Positions 16,715-25,064 of a stretch of 64,000 nucleotides of DNA are shown piece after piece. Both the position numbers and the translations under genes were made by a program. Origin of the DNA: an uncultured archaeon (GTDB lineage: Archaea > Thermoproteota > EX4484-205 > JAAOZP01); assembly GCA_938045545.1 (NCBI GenBank), contig CALIBN010000029.1:1-64000 (forward strand). Reading direction: 5' to 3'. The stretch's first letter is position 1, and each line of letters begins with the position of its first letter. Under the pieces are notes generated by a model. The model was given only the letters and a program-made list of their open reading frames with translations. It was not told the origin of the DNA and did not search any database.

Positions 16715-17554
16715 TCACTCGATCACGTCAGGGAGGAGCCCAATCTCCTCCATGTTGAAGACAGGACCATCCTTGCAGACATACTTGTACCCTATCTGAC
16801 AGTGTCCACACTTCCCCACTCCACACTTCATCCTCCTCTCCAGCGAAAGATAGACTTCAGACGGGTAGAAGCCTATTCTAAGCAGCATTTGAGAGGCAAA
16901 CTTCATCATGACCTCTGGGCCACATATGAAGACGGTGGTGTAGCGCATCCTGGGCTTCACATACCTTAATAGTTCAGTTACAACACCCACGTCATGCTCC
17001 CAGCTGACGTCCGGCGGAACATAATCCACAGTCAGGTAGAGGCGTGTGTTAGGGATATTCCGCCACGAGTCAAACTCGTAAGTATATATCATGTCCCCAG
17101 GGGTTCTCGCCCCGTAGAGTATGTCGACTGAACCGTAAAGGTCCCTGTGCCTAGCGACATAGTGTATGACTGGCCTCAGCGGGGCTAGGCCCATCCCCCC
17201 AGCTATGAGAATAAGGTCGTTTCCAGCGGCTTTCTCAAGCGGCCAAGGCTTGCCGTAAGGCCCCCTGACGCCGAGGACATCCCCAGGCTTAGTGTTGAAG
17301 AGCGCTGTGGTGACTCTTCCAACCCTTCTAACAGTGTTTTCAAACACGTCCTTCTCCTCGGGACTTGAACATATCGAGAAGGCTGATTCTCCGACTCCAA
17401 AGCAGGACACTATGTCGAACTGGCCTGGCCTGAATCTCATCGCCCCACCGTTAACCATTCTCAGCGTGAAAGTTTTAGTCGTAGAGTTCTCGTTCCTGAC
17501 GCTGACGACCTTTGCAAAGACAGGTATGTAAGGGTTTTCAAGCATGTTGCTCAA
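16715..17554 (-). CDS. Hydrogenase diaphorase subunit, group 3b (gamma), FAD/NAD(P)-binding
   Basis: This 279-residue protein is of the ferredoxin-NADP reductase type. Its segments are 'RFRPGQFDIVS' for flavin binding, 'GVRGPYGKPWP', 'IAGGMGLAPLRPV' for the nucleotide, and 'FICGPEVMMK'. The C-terminal 'CGVGKCGHCQIG' plus a later Cys binds a [2Fe-2S] cluster. It passes electrons between NAD(P)H and the beta subunit. The TTG start overlaps the beta stop (TTGA), and an ATG at 17545 is an alternative. Confidence 0.92.
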   Translation of the reverse strand: MSNMLENPYIPVFAKVVSVRNENSTTKTFTLRMVNGGAMRFRPGQFDIVSCFGVGESAFSICSSPEEKDVFENTVRRVGRVTTALFNTKPGDVLGVRGPYGKPWPLEKAAGNDLILIAGGMGLAPLRPVIHYVARHRDLYGSVDILYGARTPGDMIYTYEFDSWRNIPNTRLYLTVDYVPPDVSWEHDVGVVTELLRYVKPRMRYTTVFICGPEVMMKFASQMLLRIGFYPSEVYLSLERRMKCGVGKCGHCQIGYKYVCKDGPVFNMEEIGLLPDVIE

Positions 17555-18579
17555 GGCGTCTCACCCCTAAGCCTGGCGACAACCCTGGTTATATCTATGC
17601 CTGCGGGACACTGCTCTATGCACCTTCCACACCCCACGCAGCCCAGCGAGCCATACTGGTTCAGCCAATAGTTCATCTTATGGTTTACGAACTGCCTGAT
17701 CCTGGCCGACAAATCCCTCCTGAAGTTTCCTCCCAAAGCCACTTCAGCATACTCCCATAATAAGCATCCGTCCCAGGTCCTTTTCCTCAACACGCCACCC
17801 GTATCCAGCTCAGGCTCGTCCACCACGTTGAAGCAGAAGCAGGTTGGACAGACCATGTTGCATGCGCCGCAGCCGGTGCATTTTTCTGCGAGCTCGTTCC
17901 AAACGGGATTGTATAGTGCTCCGGTCATTAACCTCTGGAGTCCCGCAGTGTTCACATGCCTCCTTATAGAGTTTCTAGCCTCTCTTATAACATCGTTCTT
18001 CTCGAGGATGTCGACGCTCGTAGCCTGAGGCATGTAAAAGTCGCCTACTAGCTCCGCCCCTCTCTTGGAGCCTACTTCCAGCAGAAACCTGTCTCCCAAG
18101 TCCGTCAGGAGAAGGTCGAACCCCTCTTCGAGCGAAGGCCCTGTTCCCAAGGATGTGCAGAAGCAGTATTCGTCGGAGTTCTTACAGTTTAAAGCTATTA
18201 CGAGAAGGTTTTTCCTCCTTGCTTCAAAATAAGGGTCCTTAGGGCGATCCATGTATACTCTTTCCAGTAGATTCATTGCGTTCACGTCGCAGGGATGTAC
18301 ACCCAGTATCGCCGTCCTACTGTTCGGATCTGGAAGCGTCTCCTCGATCCTCCCGTCTTTAATCCTGAATAGGGTTTCTCGCGGAGGTATGAGAAGGGTT
18401 TTCAGAGGGGGCATCGTGGTTCTAACGTAGTTCAACGATATTTCTTCAACCTGGTTTTCGCCTATTCTCCTGAAGACGTGTCGGTATTCTCCCTTAACAG
18501 GCGCGAAAAGGGCGTATCCTTTAGAGATTACGTGTCTGGAGAAATGGGGAATCTCTTCCCTCCTGATTACGAAGGACAT
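17551..18579 (-). CDS. Hydrogenase iron-sulfur subunit, group 3b (beta; AsrA-like)
   Basis: This protein of about 342 residues resembles HydB/anaerobic sulfite reductase A. Two ferredoxin-type motifs near the C-terminus, 'CTGCGACNMVCP' and 'CVGCGRCIEQCP', bind two [4Fe-4S] clusters. In Pyrococcus this subunit is linked to sulfur reduction. It is first in the operon. The ATG at 18579 is chosen because the TATA box at about 18605-18616 lies 32 bases ahead of it; an in-frame GTG at 18603 would fall almost on the box. Confidence 0.9.
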   Translation of the reverse strand: MSFVIRREEIPHFSRHVISKGYALFAPVKGEYRHVFRRIGENQVEEISLNYVRTTMPPLKTLLIPPRETLFRIKDGRIEETLPDPNSRTAILGVHPCDVNAMNLLERVYMDRPKDPYFEARRKNLLVIALNCKNSDEYCFCTSLGTGPSLEEGFDLLLTDLGDRFLLEVGSKRGAELVGDFYMPQATSVDILEKNDVIREARNSIRRHVNTAGLQRLMTGALYNPVWNELAEKCTGCGACNMVCPTCFCFNVVDEPELDTGGVLRKRTWDGCLLWEYAEVALGGNFRRDLSARIRQFVNHKMNYWLNQYGSLGCVGCGRCIEQCPAGIDITRVVARLRGETP

Positions 18580-18604
18580 TTTCGCCACAAGCCTGTGCAC
18601 CACC

Positions 18605-18616
18605 TTTTTTATAAAT
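18605..18616 (-). promoter_or_regulatory. TATA box of the group 3b hydrogenase operon
   Basis: The minus strand reads GATTTATAAAAAAG, a near-perfect archaeal TATA box about 32 bases before the ATG at 18579. It implies a leaderless or almost leaderless message. Confidence 0.65.
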
Positions 18617-18677
18617 CTTTTTTACATTACTTTCATGGGAAGCATCAGGTCAGCTTAAAGGACCTGTAGAGCGGAAA

Positions 18678-18731
18678 GGCAAATTCTTAAATATCAACAT
18701 GTTAGGCAAATTCTTAAATATCGGCATGTTA
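18678..18731 (+). repeat. 27-bp tandem repeat carrying the hox promoter
   Basis: Two adjacent 27-base copies (18678-18704 and 18705-18731) begin GGCAAATTCTTAAATATC, continue with AA or GG, and end CATGTTA. They differ at two bases. Each holds a TATA-like CTTAAATAT. The box in the second copy is about 32 bases before the hoxE ATG, the first 27 bases further away. The CATGTT part (AACATGTT palindrome in copy 1) could be a regulator site repeated with the promoter. It lies between the divergent hydrogenase operons. Confidence 0.7.
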
Positions 18732-18750
18732 GCCACTCCGCAGCTGCATA

Positions 18751-19269
18751 ATGCCTGATTCAGGGGCTGCACGAACAGGTTTGAAAAACGATAGACGCCT
18801 TCAGATGCTTGAGGCCACCATCAAGCAGCATCAATACAGTAAGGATGCCCTCTTGGAGATCCTTCACACCGCCCAAGAGCTCTACGGGTATTTGGATAGA
18901 GATCTTCTGCTTCATGTTTCAAGGCAGCTCCGCCTGCCTCCGAGCCAGGTCTACGGGGTTGCAACCTTCTACAATCTTTTCAAGCTCAAGAAGCCCGGTA
19001 CACACGTAGTGACGGTTTGCATGGGGACAGCCTGCTACGTTAAAGGCGCTGAAGATATTGTTTCAGCCGTCGAGAGGGAGTTTAACGTTATACGCGGGGG
19101 GACGACGGGCGACGGAAGGCTCTCACTATTCGTGACGAGATGCATAGGCGCATGCGCAATGGCTCCCAACGCTATTGTTGACGGGGAGACTGTTGGAAAG
19201 GCGACTGTGGAAAACGTTTTGAAAAGGGTTAAGGCTGTTCTGGAGGCTGAGATGGTTGAAGCCAGATGA
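18751..19269 (+). CDS. hoxE: NAD-linked hydrogenase subunit HoxE (NuoE-like)
   Basis: This 172-residue thioredoxin-like [2Fe-2S] protein has 'TVCMGTACYVKGA' and 'TRCIGACAMAPNAIVDG', giving the four cysteine ligands of the NuoE family. An N-terminal helical region ('LLEILHTAQELYGYLD') is also typical. It forms the diaphorase module with HoxF and HoxU. It is the first of five same-strand genes with overlaps. The ATG lies about 32 bases after the TATA-like core in the second tandem repeat. Confidence 0.92.
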   Translation: MPDSGAARTGLKNDRRLQMLEATIKQHQYSKDALLEILHTAQELYGYLDRDLLLHVSRQLRLPPSQVYGVATFYNLFKLKKPGTHVVTVCMGTACYVKGAEDIVSAVEREFNVIRGGTTGDGRLSLFVTRCIGACAMAPNAIVDGETVGKATVENVLKRVKAVLEAEMVEAR

Positions 19270-20908
19270 GCTCCGGGGTCTCGCGCAAAAAGAGCAGGAG
19301 GCGCGTAAATCCTACAGGTTTAGGATTAACGTTTGCTGCTCAAGCGGCTGCATGCCTTTCGGCGCGCTCAGGGTTTTAACCGCCTTCAGGGATGCTGTAA
19401 GGGAATTCAAGGTTGAGGAGGAGTGTTACGTTGCGAGAACGGGCTGCATAGGGACATGCTCGCTCGCCCCCGCGGTCCTCGTCGAGCCGGGTGACTATCT
19501 CTATCAGAATGTTACTCCTGAAAGGGCCAGGGAGATAGTTAAGGAGCATATTGTCAACGGCAGGCCTGTTAAAAGCATGCTTTACGGGAACGAGGCGTTC
19601 TTCAAGAAGCAGCTGAGAGTAGTCTTAAGAAACACGGGTAAAATAGATCCTTTAAGAATAGAGGATTATATTGCTGTCGGGGGCTATTACGCTCTTCTCA
19701 AGGCTTTAACCAGGATGACTCCTCAGGGTGTGATTGAGGAGGTTGCCTTAAGCGGGTTGAAGGGGCGCGGGGGCGCGGGCTTCCTGACAGGCTTGAAGTG
19801 GAGGTATGTTGCAAGAGCACCTGGGTCGCCGAAATACGTTATAGCTAACCTTGACGAGGGTGACCCAGGTGTTTTCGCGAACCGCACGCTGGCCGAGGCT
19901 GATCCGCACGCGATTCTGGAGGGAATGGCTATAGCTGCATACGCCGTAGGCTCTCAGAAGGGTTACATATATGTTCGCAGTGAATACCCGTTGGCTGTCC
20001 AGACTCTTAAGAAGGCTATTGAGGCGGCGAAGAGCATGGGTTTTCTGGGCGAGAATATTTTCGAGACTTCTTTCAGCTTCGACGTTGAGCTGAGGCTTGG
20101 CGCAGGAGCATTCGTGGCCGGCGAAGAGACCGCTATACTCGCCTCCATAGAGGGTCGCAGAGCCATGCCTAGGCCTAGGCCTCCCTACCCTGCGCAGTCA
20201 GGCCTCTGGGGGAAGCCTACTCTGGTAAATAATGTGGAAACCTTGGCGAACGTTCCAGTAATACTGCTAAAGGGTAGCGAATGGTTCTCAAGCATAGGCT
20301 CGAAGAACTGTACGGGGACGAAATGCTTCTCGCTAACCGGCAAGGTGAACAACCCGGGCTTGATTGAAGTCCCGATGGGCATAACCCTGAGGGAGGTTGT
20401 GTTTGAAATAGGTGGAGGCGTGCCGCCGGGGAGGCGTTTCAAGGCTGTTCAAGTAGGCGGGCCCTCAGGAGGATTCCTTCCTGAGCAGCTTCTCGACCTC
20501 CCGATAGACTATGAGTCTCTTACTAAAGCGGGGGCAATAATGGGCTCCGGGGGGATTGTTGTGCTAGACGACACATCATGCATGGTTGACACGGCGAAGT
20601 TCTTCACAGAGTTCTGCGTAGACGAGTCCTGCGGCAAGTGTACTCCTTGCAGAGCCGGTCTCCACAAGCTTTTCAAGATTCTCGACGGCTTCACGCGGGG
20701 GGAAGGGAGTGTTGAAGACTTGTCTAAGGTTGAGGACCTGTGTGAGTTCATCAAGGAGGCTAGTCTCTGCGGCCTAGGCCAGACGGCTCCAAACCCTACC
20801 CTGACGACGCTCAGATACTTTAGGGACGAGTATGTCGCACACGTCATGGATAAGAGGTGTCCCGCGGGCAAATGCTTCAGGAGCGGTGGAGGTGGCGGAG
20901 TTGAGTAA
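19256..20908 (+). CDS. hoxF: NAD-linked hydrogenase diaphorase subunit HoxF (NuoF-like)
   Basis: This 550-residue flavoprotein oxidises or reduces NAD(H). An N-terminal thioredoxin-like [2Fe-2S] domain has 'CCSSGCMPFG' and 'GCIGTCSLAP'. Next come 'LKGRGGAGFLTG' for NAD, 'GAGAFVAGEETA' for FMN, and 'ESCGKCTPCR' plus 'LCGLGQTAP' for a [4Fe-4S] cluster. The N-terminal extension is as in HoxF/HydB-type proteins. The TTG start lies inside the hoxE 3' end (14-base overlap), suggesting translational coupling. Confidence 0.93.
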   Translation: MKPDELRGLAQKEQEARKSYRFRINVCCSSGCMPFGALRVLTAFRDAVREFKVEEECYVARTGCIGTCSLAPAVLVEPGDYLYQNVTPERAREIVKEHIVNGRPVKSMLYGNEAFFKKQLRVVLRNTGKIDPLRIEDYIAVGGYYALLKALTRMTPQGVIEEVALSGLKGRGGAGFLTGLKWRYVARAPGSPKYVIANLDEGDPGVFANRTLAEADPHAILEGMAIAAYAVGSQKGYIYVRSEYPLAVQTLKKAIEAAKSMGFLGENIFETSFSFDVELRLGAGAFVAGEETAILASIEGRRAMPRPRPPYPAQSGLWGKPTLVNNVETLANVPVILLKGSEWFSSIGSKNCTGTKCFSLTGKVNNPGLIEVPMGITLREVVFEIGGGVPPGRRFKAVQVGGPSGGFLPEQLLDLPIDYESLTKAGAIMGSGGIVVLDDTSCMVDTAKFFTEFCVDESCGKCTPCRAGLHKLFKILDGFTRGEGSVEDLSKVEDLCEFIKEASLCGLGQTAPNPTLTTLRYFRDEYVAHVMDKRCPAGKCFRSGGGGGVE

Positions 20909-21605
20909 GCCCATAGAGCTCACTATAGACGGGAGGAAGGTGGTTGCAGAAGAAGGGGAAACTATTCTTAAGGCTGCGAAGAAGAACGGGATATACGTTC
21001 CAACGTTATGTTACCTTGAAGGAGTTTCTTCATTCGGCGGATGCAGGCTCTGCATGGTTGAGATTAAAGGTTCTCCAAGGCTTTTCGCCTCATGCATCAC
21101 ACCTGTGGCTGAAGGAATGGAAGTGCTTACGGATTCGGAGAGGCTCAGGCGCTACCGGAAATGGGCGGTGGAGCTTCTTTTAGCTGAGAGGCCACACGTC
21201 TGCTCGGTCTGCGTTGCCAACGGAAGCTGCGAGCTTCAGCAGCTCGCCACGGAGCTCGGGGTTGATCACCTCAGGGTGGATAGGGAGTGGACTGACTATG
21301 AGGTTGACCTTACTCACGAGAGGTTTGCGTATGACCCTAACAGGTGTATCCTCTGCACGCGTTGCATAAGGGTCTGTGACGAGGTTGAGGGCGTGCACAC
21401 TTTAGACCTTATGCTCAGAGGTAAGAACTCTAAAGTTGTTTTCGACCTGGATGAAAACTGGGGTTTCTCGCAATCCTGCACTTCCTGTGGAAAGTGCTCT
21501 GCAGCATGCCCTGTCGGAGCGCTATATGTTAAGGGTAAGCCTCTTTCAGAGGTTAAGAAGAAGGATCTCGTCTCATTCATAATGGAGAGGAGGAGTGGTA
21601 AATAG
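20901..21605 (+). CDS. hoxU: NAD-linked hydrogenase subunit HoxU (NuoG N-terminal-like)
   Basis: This 234-residue iron-sulfur protein has an N-terminal [2Fe-2S] ferredoxin domain ('CYLEGVSSFGGCRLC' and a later Cys) and a His/Cys cluster region ('HVCSVCVANGSCELQ'). Two [4Fe-4S] motifs follow ('CILCTRCIRVC', 'CTSCGKCSAACP'). I chose the TTG at 20901: GGAGGTGG precedes it by five bases, and the length equals that of known HoxU. It overlaps the hoxF 3' end by eight bases. It links the diaphorase to the hydrogenase module. Confidence 0.92.
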   Translation: MSKPIELTIDGRKVVAEEGETILKAAKKNGIYVPTLCYLEGVSSFGGCRLCMVEIKGSPRLFASCITPVAEGMEVLTDSERLRRYRKWAVELLLAERPHVCSVCVANGSCELQQLATELGVDHLRVDREWTDYEVDLTHERFAYDPNRCILCTRCIRVCDEVEGVHTLDLMLRGKNSKVVFDLDENWGFSQSCTSCGKCSAACPVGALYVKGKPLSEVKKKDLVSFIMERRSGK

Positions 21606-22139
21606 TTGGCTAAGGTGAGGCTGGCAACAGTCTGGCTGAGCGGCTGCTCAGGGTGCCACATGTCCTTCCTGGATCAGGATGAGAAGGTTCTTGAGCTGGC
21701 TGAGAAGATTGAGCTTGTCTACAGTCCAATCGCTGACGTTAAGGATTTCCCTGAGAACGTCGACGTTACGCTTGTAGAAGGCGCTGTTGGAAACGAGGAG
21801 CAACTCGAGCTTTTAAAACGAATTAGGAGGAATACTAGGATTCTCGTAGCGCTTGGTGACTGTGCTGTAAACGGAAACGTGACAGCCCTGAGGAACAGCC
21901 TGAGGAACAGTGATGAAGAGGTTTTGAAAAGAGCCTATGTCGAAAACGCGAGCATTAATCAGGCTGCTCCGAAACAGGTGCCCAGGCTCCTGAAGAGGGT
22001 TCTGGCTTTAAACGAGGTTGTTAATGTTGACGCCTATGTTCCAGGCTGCCCACCATCTGCGGAGTTGATAAACCAGGTTTTGAACGATCTTCTGGAGGGC
22101 AGGACTCCGGTTTTAGAAGGCAGGTTTAAGTACGGTTAG
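21606..22139 (+). CDS. hoxY: NAD-linked [NiFe]-hydrogenase small subunit HoxY
   Basis: This 177-residue small subunit has only the proximal [4Fe-4S] ligands: 'SGCSGCHMSF', 'GDCAVNGNV' and 'PGCPPSAE'. The absence of the extra C-terminal cluster domain seen in the group 3b delta subunit is the mark of HoxY. It also has 'VEGAVGNEEQ'. The TTG start follows the hoxU stop without a gap, with a GGAGG site upstream inside hoxU. It pairs with HoxH. Confidence 0.92.
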   Translation: MAKVRLATVWLSGCSGCHMSFLDQDEKVLELAEKIELVYSPIADVKDFPENVDVTLVEGAVGNEEQLELLKRIRRNTRILVALGDCAVNGNVTALRNSLRNSDEEVLKRAYVENASINQAAPKQVPRLLKRVLALNEVVNVDAYVPGCPPSAELINQVLNDLLEGRTPVLEGRFKYG

Positions 22140-22154
22140 GAGGATTGGTTGAAA

Positions 22155-23585
22155 ATGGTTGAGGAGATTGTTGTCAACCCGGTCACCAGAATAGAGGGTC
22201 ACGCGAAGATAACGATACATCTTAACGAAGATGGATCAGTCAGAGAGGCTAGGTTCCACGTCACGGATTTCAGAGGTTTTGAAAAATTCTGCGAAGGAAG
22301 ACCATTCTACGAGATGCCGAGCATAACTTCAAGGATATGCGGCATATGCCCAGTAAGCCACCTGCTGGCTTCCGCGAAAGCATGCGACGATCTCGTCGCT
22401 GTTGAAACACCTAGAACAGCAGTGTTGCTGCGCAGACTGATGCACATGGGTCAAATAATACAGTCCCACGCTTTAAGCTTCTTCTACCTTTCCTCTCCAG
22501 ACTTCCTGCTCGGTATGGATTCAGACCCGTCTAGAAGAAACATTCTCGGCCTCGCTGAAAAGCATCCTGAGATCGCTAAGCAGGGAGTCTGGCTTAGAAA
22601 ATTTGGACAGAGCATTATTGAAAGCCTTGCAGGAAAAAGGATTCACTCGAGCGACTGGATTGTACCGGGCGGCGTGAAAACACCGCTCTCCAAGGAAAAG
22701 GCTGAGGCGATTCTCTCCGCGATTCCTAAGGCTGTCGAGACCGCTTTAAACGCAGTCACGCTATTCAGTAAAACTCTTGAAAGCCTCGGGGATAATGTTG
22801 GAGACTTTGGAGACTTCCCGTCTTACTATATGGGTCTCGTCACAAGGGACGGTGGGCTCGAACACTACGATGGCAGGATAAGGATAATGAGCTCAGATGG
22901 AAAGATAGTGGCGGACCAACTGGATCCTTCTAAATACTTCGAATACATCGGGGAGGCTGTTGAAGACTGGTCTTACATGAAGTTCCCATACTACAAGCCT
23001 GCGGGCTACCCTGGAGGTGCCTACCGGGTGGGCCCACTCGCCAGGCTTAACGTTTCTTCGCGCTGCGGCACAAGGATTGCAGACGGCCTCCTAAAGGAGT
23101 TTAAGAAGCTTGGCGGCAACGGCGTTGTTCAAAACACCTTCATGTATCACTATGCCCGCCTGATCGAAATAGTCTACTGCGTCGAGAAGGCTGAGGAGAT
23201 CCTCCGAGACCCTGAGATTTTTGACATGAACATTCAGGCTAAAGCCTCCCTTAACAGGAGGGAAGGCACAGGGGTGATTGAGGCCCCTAGGGGAACCTTG
23301 ATCCACCACTATAGGGTTGACGAGCAGGGTAGGATAAGCTGGGTTAACCTGATAATCGCCACCGTTAACAATAATCTTGCTTTCAACAGGGCTGTTGCCC
23401 AGGTTGCTAAAAAATACGTTAATGGGCGGACCCTCAGCGAAGGGATGCTGAACAGGGTTGAGGCTGTTGTGCGCGCCCTAGATCCTTGCCTAAGCTGTGC
23501 GACCCACGCCATAGGCGAAATGCCTCTGAAGATATTGCTTTACGACTCTGAAAACAACCTCGTGGATGAGGTTGGAAGAGGCTGA
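22155..23585 (+). CDS. hoxH: NAD-linked [NiFe]-hydrogenase large subunit HoxH
   Basis: This 476-residue catalytic subunit has 'RICGICPVSH' (C62, C65) and 'DPCLSCATH' (C445, C448). The 25 residues beyond the final His should be removed by a maturation protease. It is last in the hoxEFUYH operon. A GGAGGATTGG site precedes the ATG; a TTG at 22149 is the alternative start. The five-subunit set is a group 3d hydrogenase, which in bacteria couples H2 to NAD(H). Confidence 0.93.
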   Translation: MVEEIVVNPVTRIEGHAKITIHLNEDGSVREARFHVTDFRGFEKFCEGRPFYEMPSITSRICGICPVSHLLASAKACDDLVAVETPRTAVLLRRLMHMGQIIQSHALSFFYLSSPDFLLGMDSDPSRRNILGLAEKHPEIAKQGVWLRKFGQSIIESLAGKRIHSSDWIVPGGVKTPLSKEKAEAILSAIPKAVETALNAVTLFSKTLESLGDNVGDFGDFPSYYMGLVTRDGGLEHYDGRIRIMSSDGKIVADQLDPSKYFEYIGEAVEDWSYMKFPYYKPAGYPGGAYRVGPLARLNVSSRCGTRIADGLLKEFKKLGGNGVVQNTFMYHYARLIEIVYCVEKAEEILRDPEIFDMNIQAKASLNRREGTGVIEAPRGTLIHHYRVDEQGRISWVNLIIATVNNNLAFNRAVAQVAKKYVNGRTLSEGMLNRVEAVVRALDPCLSCATHAIGEMPLKILLYDSENNLVDEVGRG

Positions 23586-23717
23586 TAATGGCTTTTAAAT
23601 ATTTAATTTAAGCCTTTTTTAAACCCTTTTTAAGGCAATTTAAGGCATTTTTCTGTTCATTAAGTACTGTCCTAAAGATTTATATATTAATCTTTGGGAT
23701 TTGTTAACGATATAGAA
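23586..23717 (+). promoter_or_regulatory. AT-rich control region before the arsR-type gene
   Basis: After hoxH the sequence carries clustered TTTAAG-type words, including AATTTAAGCC and two copies of TTTAAGGCA about 11 bases apart. Then comes a strong TATA-like TTTATATATTAA (about 23679-23691), some 34 bases before the TTG at 23718. The repeated words could be operator sites for the ArsR-type protein; this is inference. Confidence 0.4.
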
Positions 23718-24020
23718 TTGTCAATCAAAAAGGAGGATGAGGAAGCGTTCAAGCATGCGGCCAAAGTTTTCAAGGCACTGGCCGACCCAACCCGGCTTAG
23801 AATACTCTCGATAATAGAGGGCGAGAGCATGATGATAACGGGCATCGTGGAGAAGTTCAACCTCTCCCAGCCCACAGTATCATACCACATCAGGATTCTC
23901 GAGAACGCTGGCTTGGTTAAAACCGTTAAGAAGGGCAGGGAAGTATACTGCTCCCTCGTTAAGAAGGGCGTGTTAAAGAGGGCGCTAGACTTCTCAAAGT
24001 GGGTTAAAGGCGCGGAGTAA
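23718..24020 (+). CDS. ArsR-family winged-helix transcriptional regulator
   Basis: This protein of about 100 residues has the ArsR pattern: 'VFKALADPTRLRILSII', a recognition helix in 'FNLSQPTVSYHIRILENAG', and a wing with 'KKGREVYCSL'. I see no paired cysteines typical of metal sensors; a single Cys sits in the wing. The TTG at 23718 is preferred over one at 23694, which would lie on top of the TATA box. It sits right behind the hox operon on the same strand, so hydrogenase control is a reasonable but untested idea. Confidence 0.82.
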   Translation: MSIKKEDEEAFKHAAKVFKALADPTRLRILSIIEGESMMITGIVEKFNLSQPTVSYHIRILENAGLVKTVKKGREVYCSLVKKGVLKRALDFSKWVKGAE

Positions 24021-24113
24021 AAAATACGGACGACCATTAGAAGCCGGCCGCGTTATTCCGATCCATATCTCTCAAAAATTTTATTTCCAAGCCGTAAGCA
24101 ATTAGAGTGAGGA

Positions 24114-24983
24114 TTGAAGATAGAACCGATCTGCTCCGACTCGATGGGGGTTAGAAGCATGGCTACGCTCGTTGAGACTAGAGACCTGAGGCTTATGATA
24201 GACCCTGCCGCTGCGGTCGCGCCTCGAAGATACGGGCTCCCGCCGCATCCGAGGGAGCTCAGCCTCCTCGAGGAATTCTGGAGGAGAATAGCCTCTGCGG
24301 CAGAGGAATGCGAAGTAATTGTGGTGACGCACTACCATTATGATCATCACAGTTCAACAAGGTTTCTCGAGGAGATCTACAGGGGAAGAATAGTCATAGT
24401 CAAGGATCCGGAGAACATGATAAACTTCAGCCAGAGGGGAAGGGCAAGAATGTTTCTCGAGAGGATCAAGCCGATTGCTGCCCAGGTTATGGTTGCAGAC
24501 GGCAAGAAGCATGTTTTCAGTGAGACTAGGCTTGAGTTCTCCGACCCTGTTCCACACGGCCCAGATAGCCAGCTGGGCTACGTCGTCCAACTTAGCGTTA
24601 AGGATTCCACGGAAAGTTTTCTCTTCACGAGCGATGTGCAGGGCTTTCCGTTGGACTACCAGGTTAAGTTTGTAATCGGGAAGAAGCCGAGCACAATTTT
24701 CATAGACGGCCCATCTACGTATATGCTTGGTCTAAACCTCACAGTGGAGGAGCTTGAAGCCAGCCTTAGAAACATCAGGGGGATAATGAGCCAGGTGCGT
24801 CCCTCAGTGATGATTCTCGACCACCACCTGCTGAGAGACTTGGAGTGGAGGAAGCATTTCGTAAGCTTGTTTGAGGAGGCTGAAAAAATGGGCGTAGCCT
24901 TAGAATCCGCCGCGGAATACGTGCACATGGAGGCCAATCAGCTTGAGGCCTTAAGGGGCTCGCTTTATGCCGCTAAGGTTTGA
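24114..24983 (+). CDS. UPF0282-family metallo-beta-lactamase-fold protein
   Basis: This 289-residue metallo-beta-lactamase-fold protein has the metal motif 'VTHYHYDHH' near residue 72, 'PVPHGPDS' with a further His and 'FTSDVQG' with the bridging Asp. A late 'ILDHHLLRD' completes the set. This matches the archaeal UPF0282 family, whose substrate is unknown. The TTG start follows GAGG, and a TATA-like TTTTATTTCC is about 33 bases ahead. It is not obviously linked to its neighbours. Confidence 0.82.
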   Translation: MKIEPICSDSMGVRSMATLVETRDLRLMIDPAAAVAPRRYGLPPHPRELSLLEEFWRRIASAAEECEVIVVTHYHYDHHSSTRFLEEIYRGRIVIVKDPENMINFSQRGRARMFLERIKPIAAQVMVADGKKHVFSETRLEFSDPVPHGPDSQLGYVVQLSVKDSTESFLFTSDVQGFPLDYQVKFVIGKKPSTIFIDGPSTYMLGLNLTVEELEASLRNIRGIMSQVRPSVMILDHHLLRDLEWRKHFVSLFEEAEKMGVALESAAEYVHMEANQLEALRGSLYAAKV

Positions 24984-25035
24984 AGAAAAGCAGTTTTACT
25001 ACTTTACATTTTTTGATAACTATGCAGGAAGAAAC

Positions 25036-25046
25036 CTTTATAAAAT
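25036..25046 (+). promoter_or_regulatory. TATA box of the ABC importer operon
   Basis: CTTTATAAAAT lies about 24-29 bases before the first ATG codons of the binding-protein gene at 25065/25068. It probably drives the whole six-gene set. Confidence 0.55.
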
Positions 25047-25064
25047 ACCTGCTATGCCCTATTT

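Noticed and set aside
18678..18731. Two-unit repeat considered as a CRISPR start
   Set aside because: Units touch without spacers, carry TATA cores and sit at a promoter.
20832..20900. Longer HoxU beginning inside hoxF
   Set aside because: A GGAGGTGG site and the normal HoxU length support the TTG at 20901.
14065..23585. Energy-converting membrane hydrogenase (group 4)
   Set aside because: No membrane subunits; diaphorase and NAD-binding subunits are present instead.
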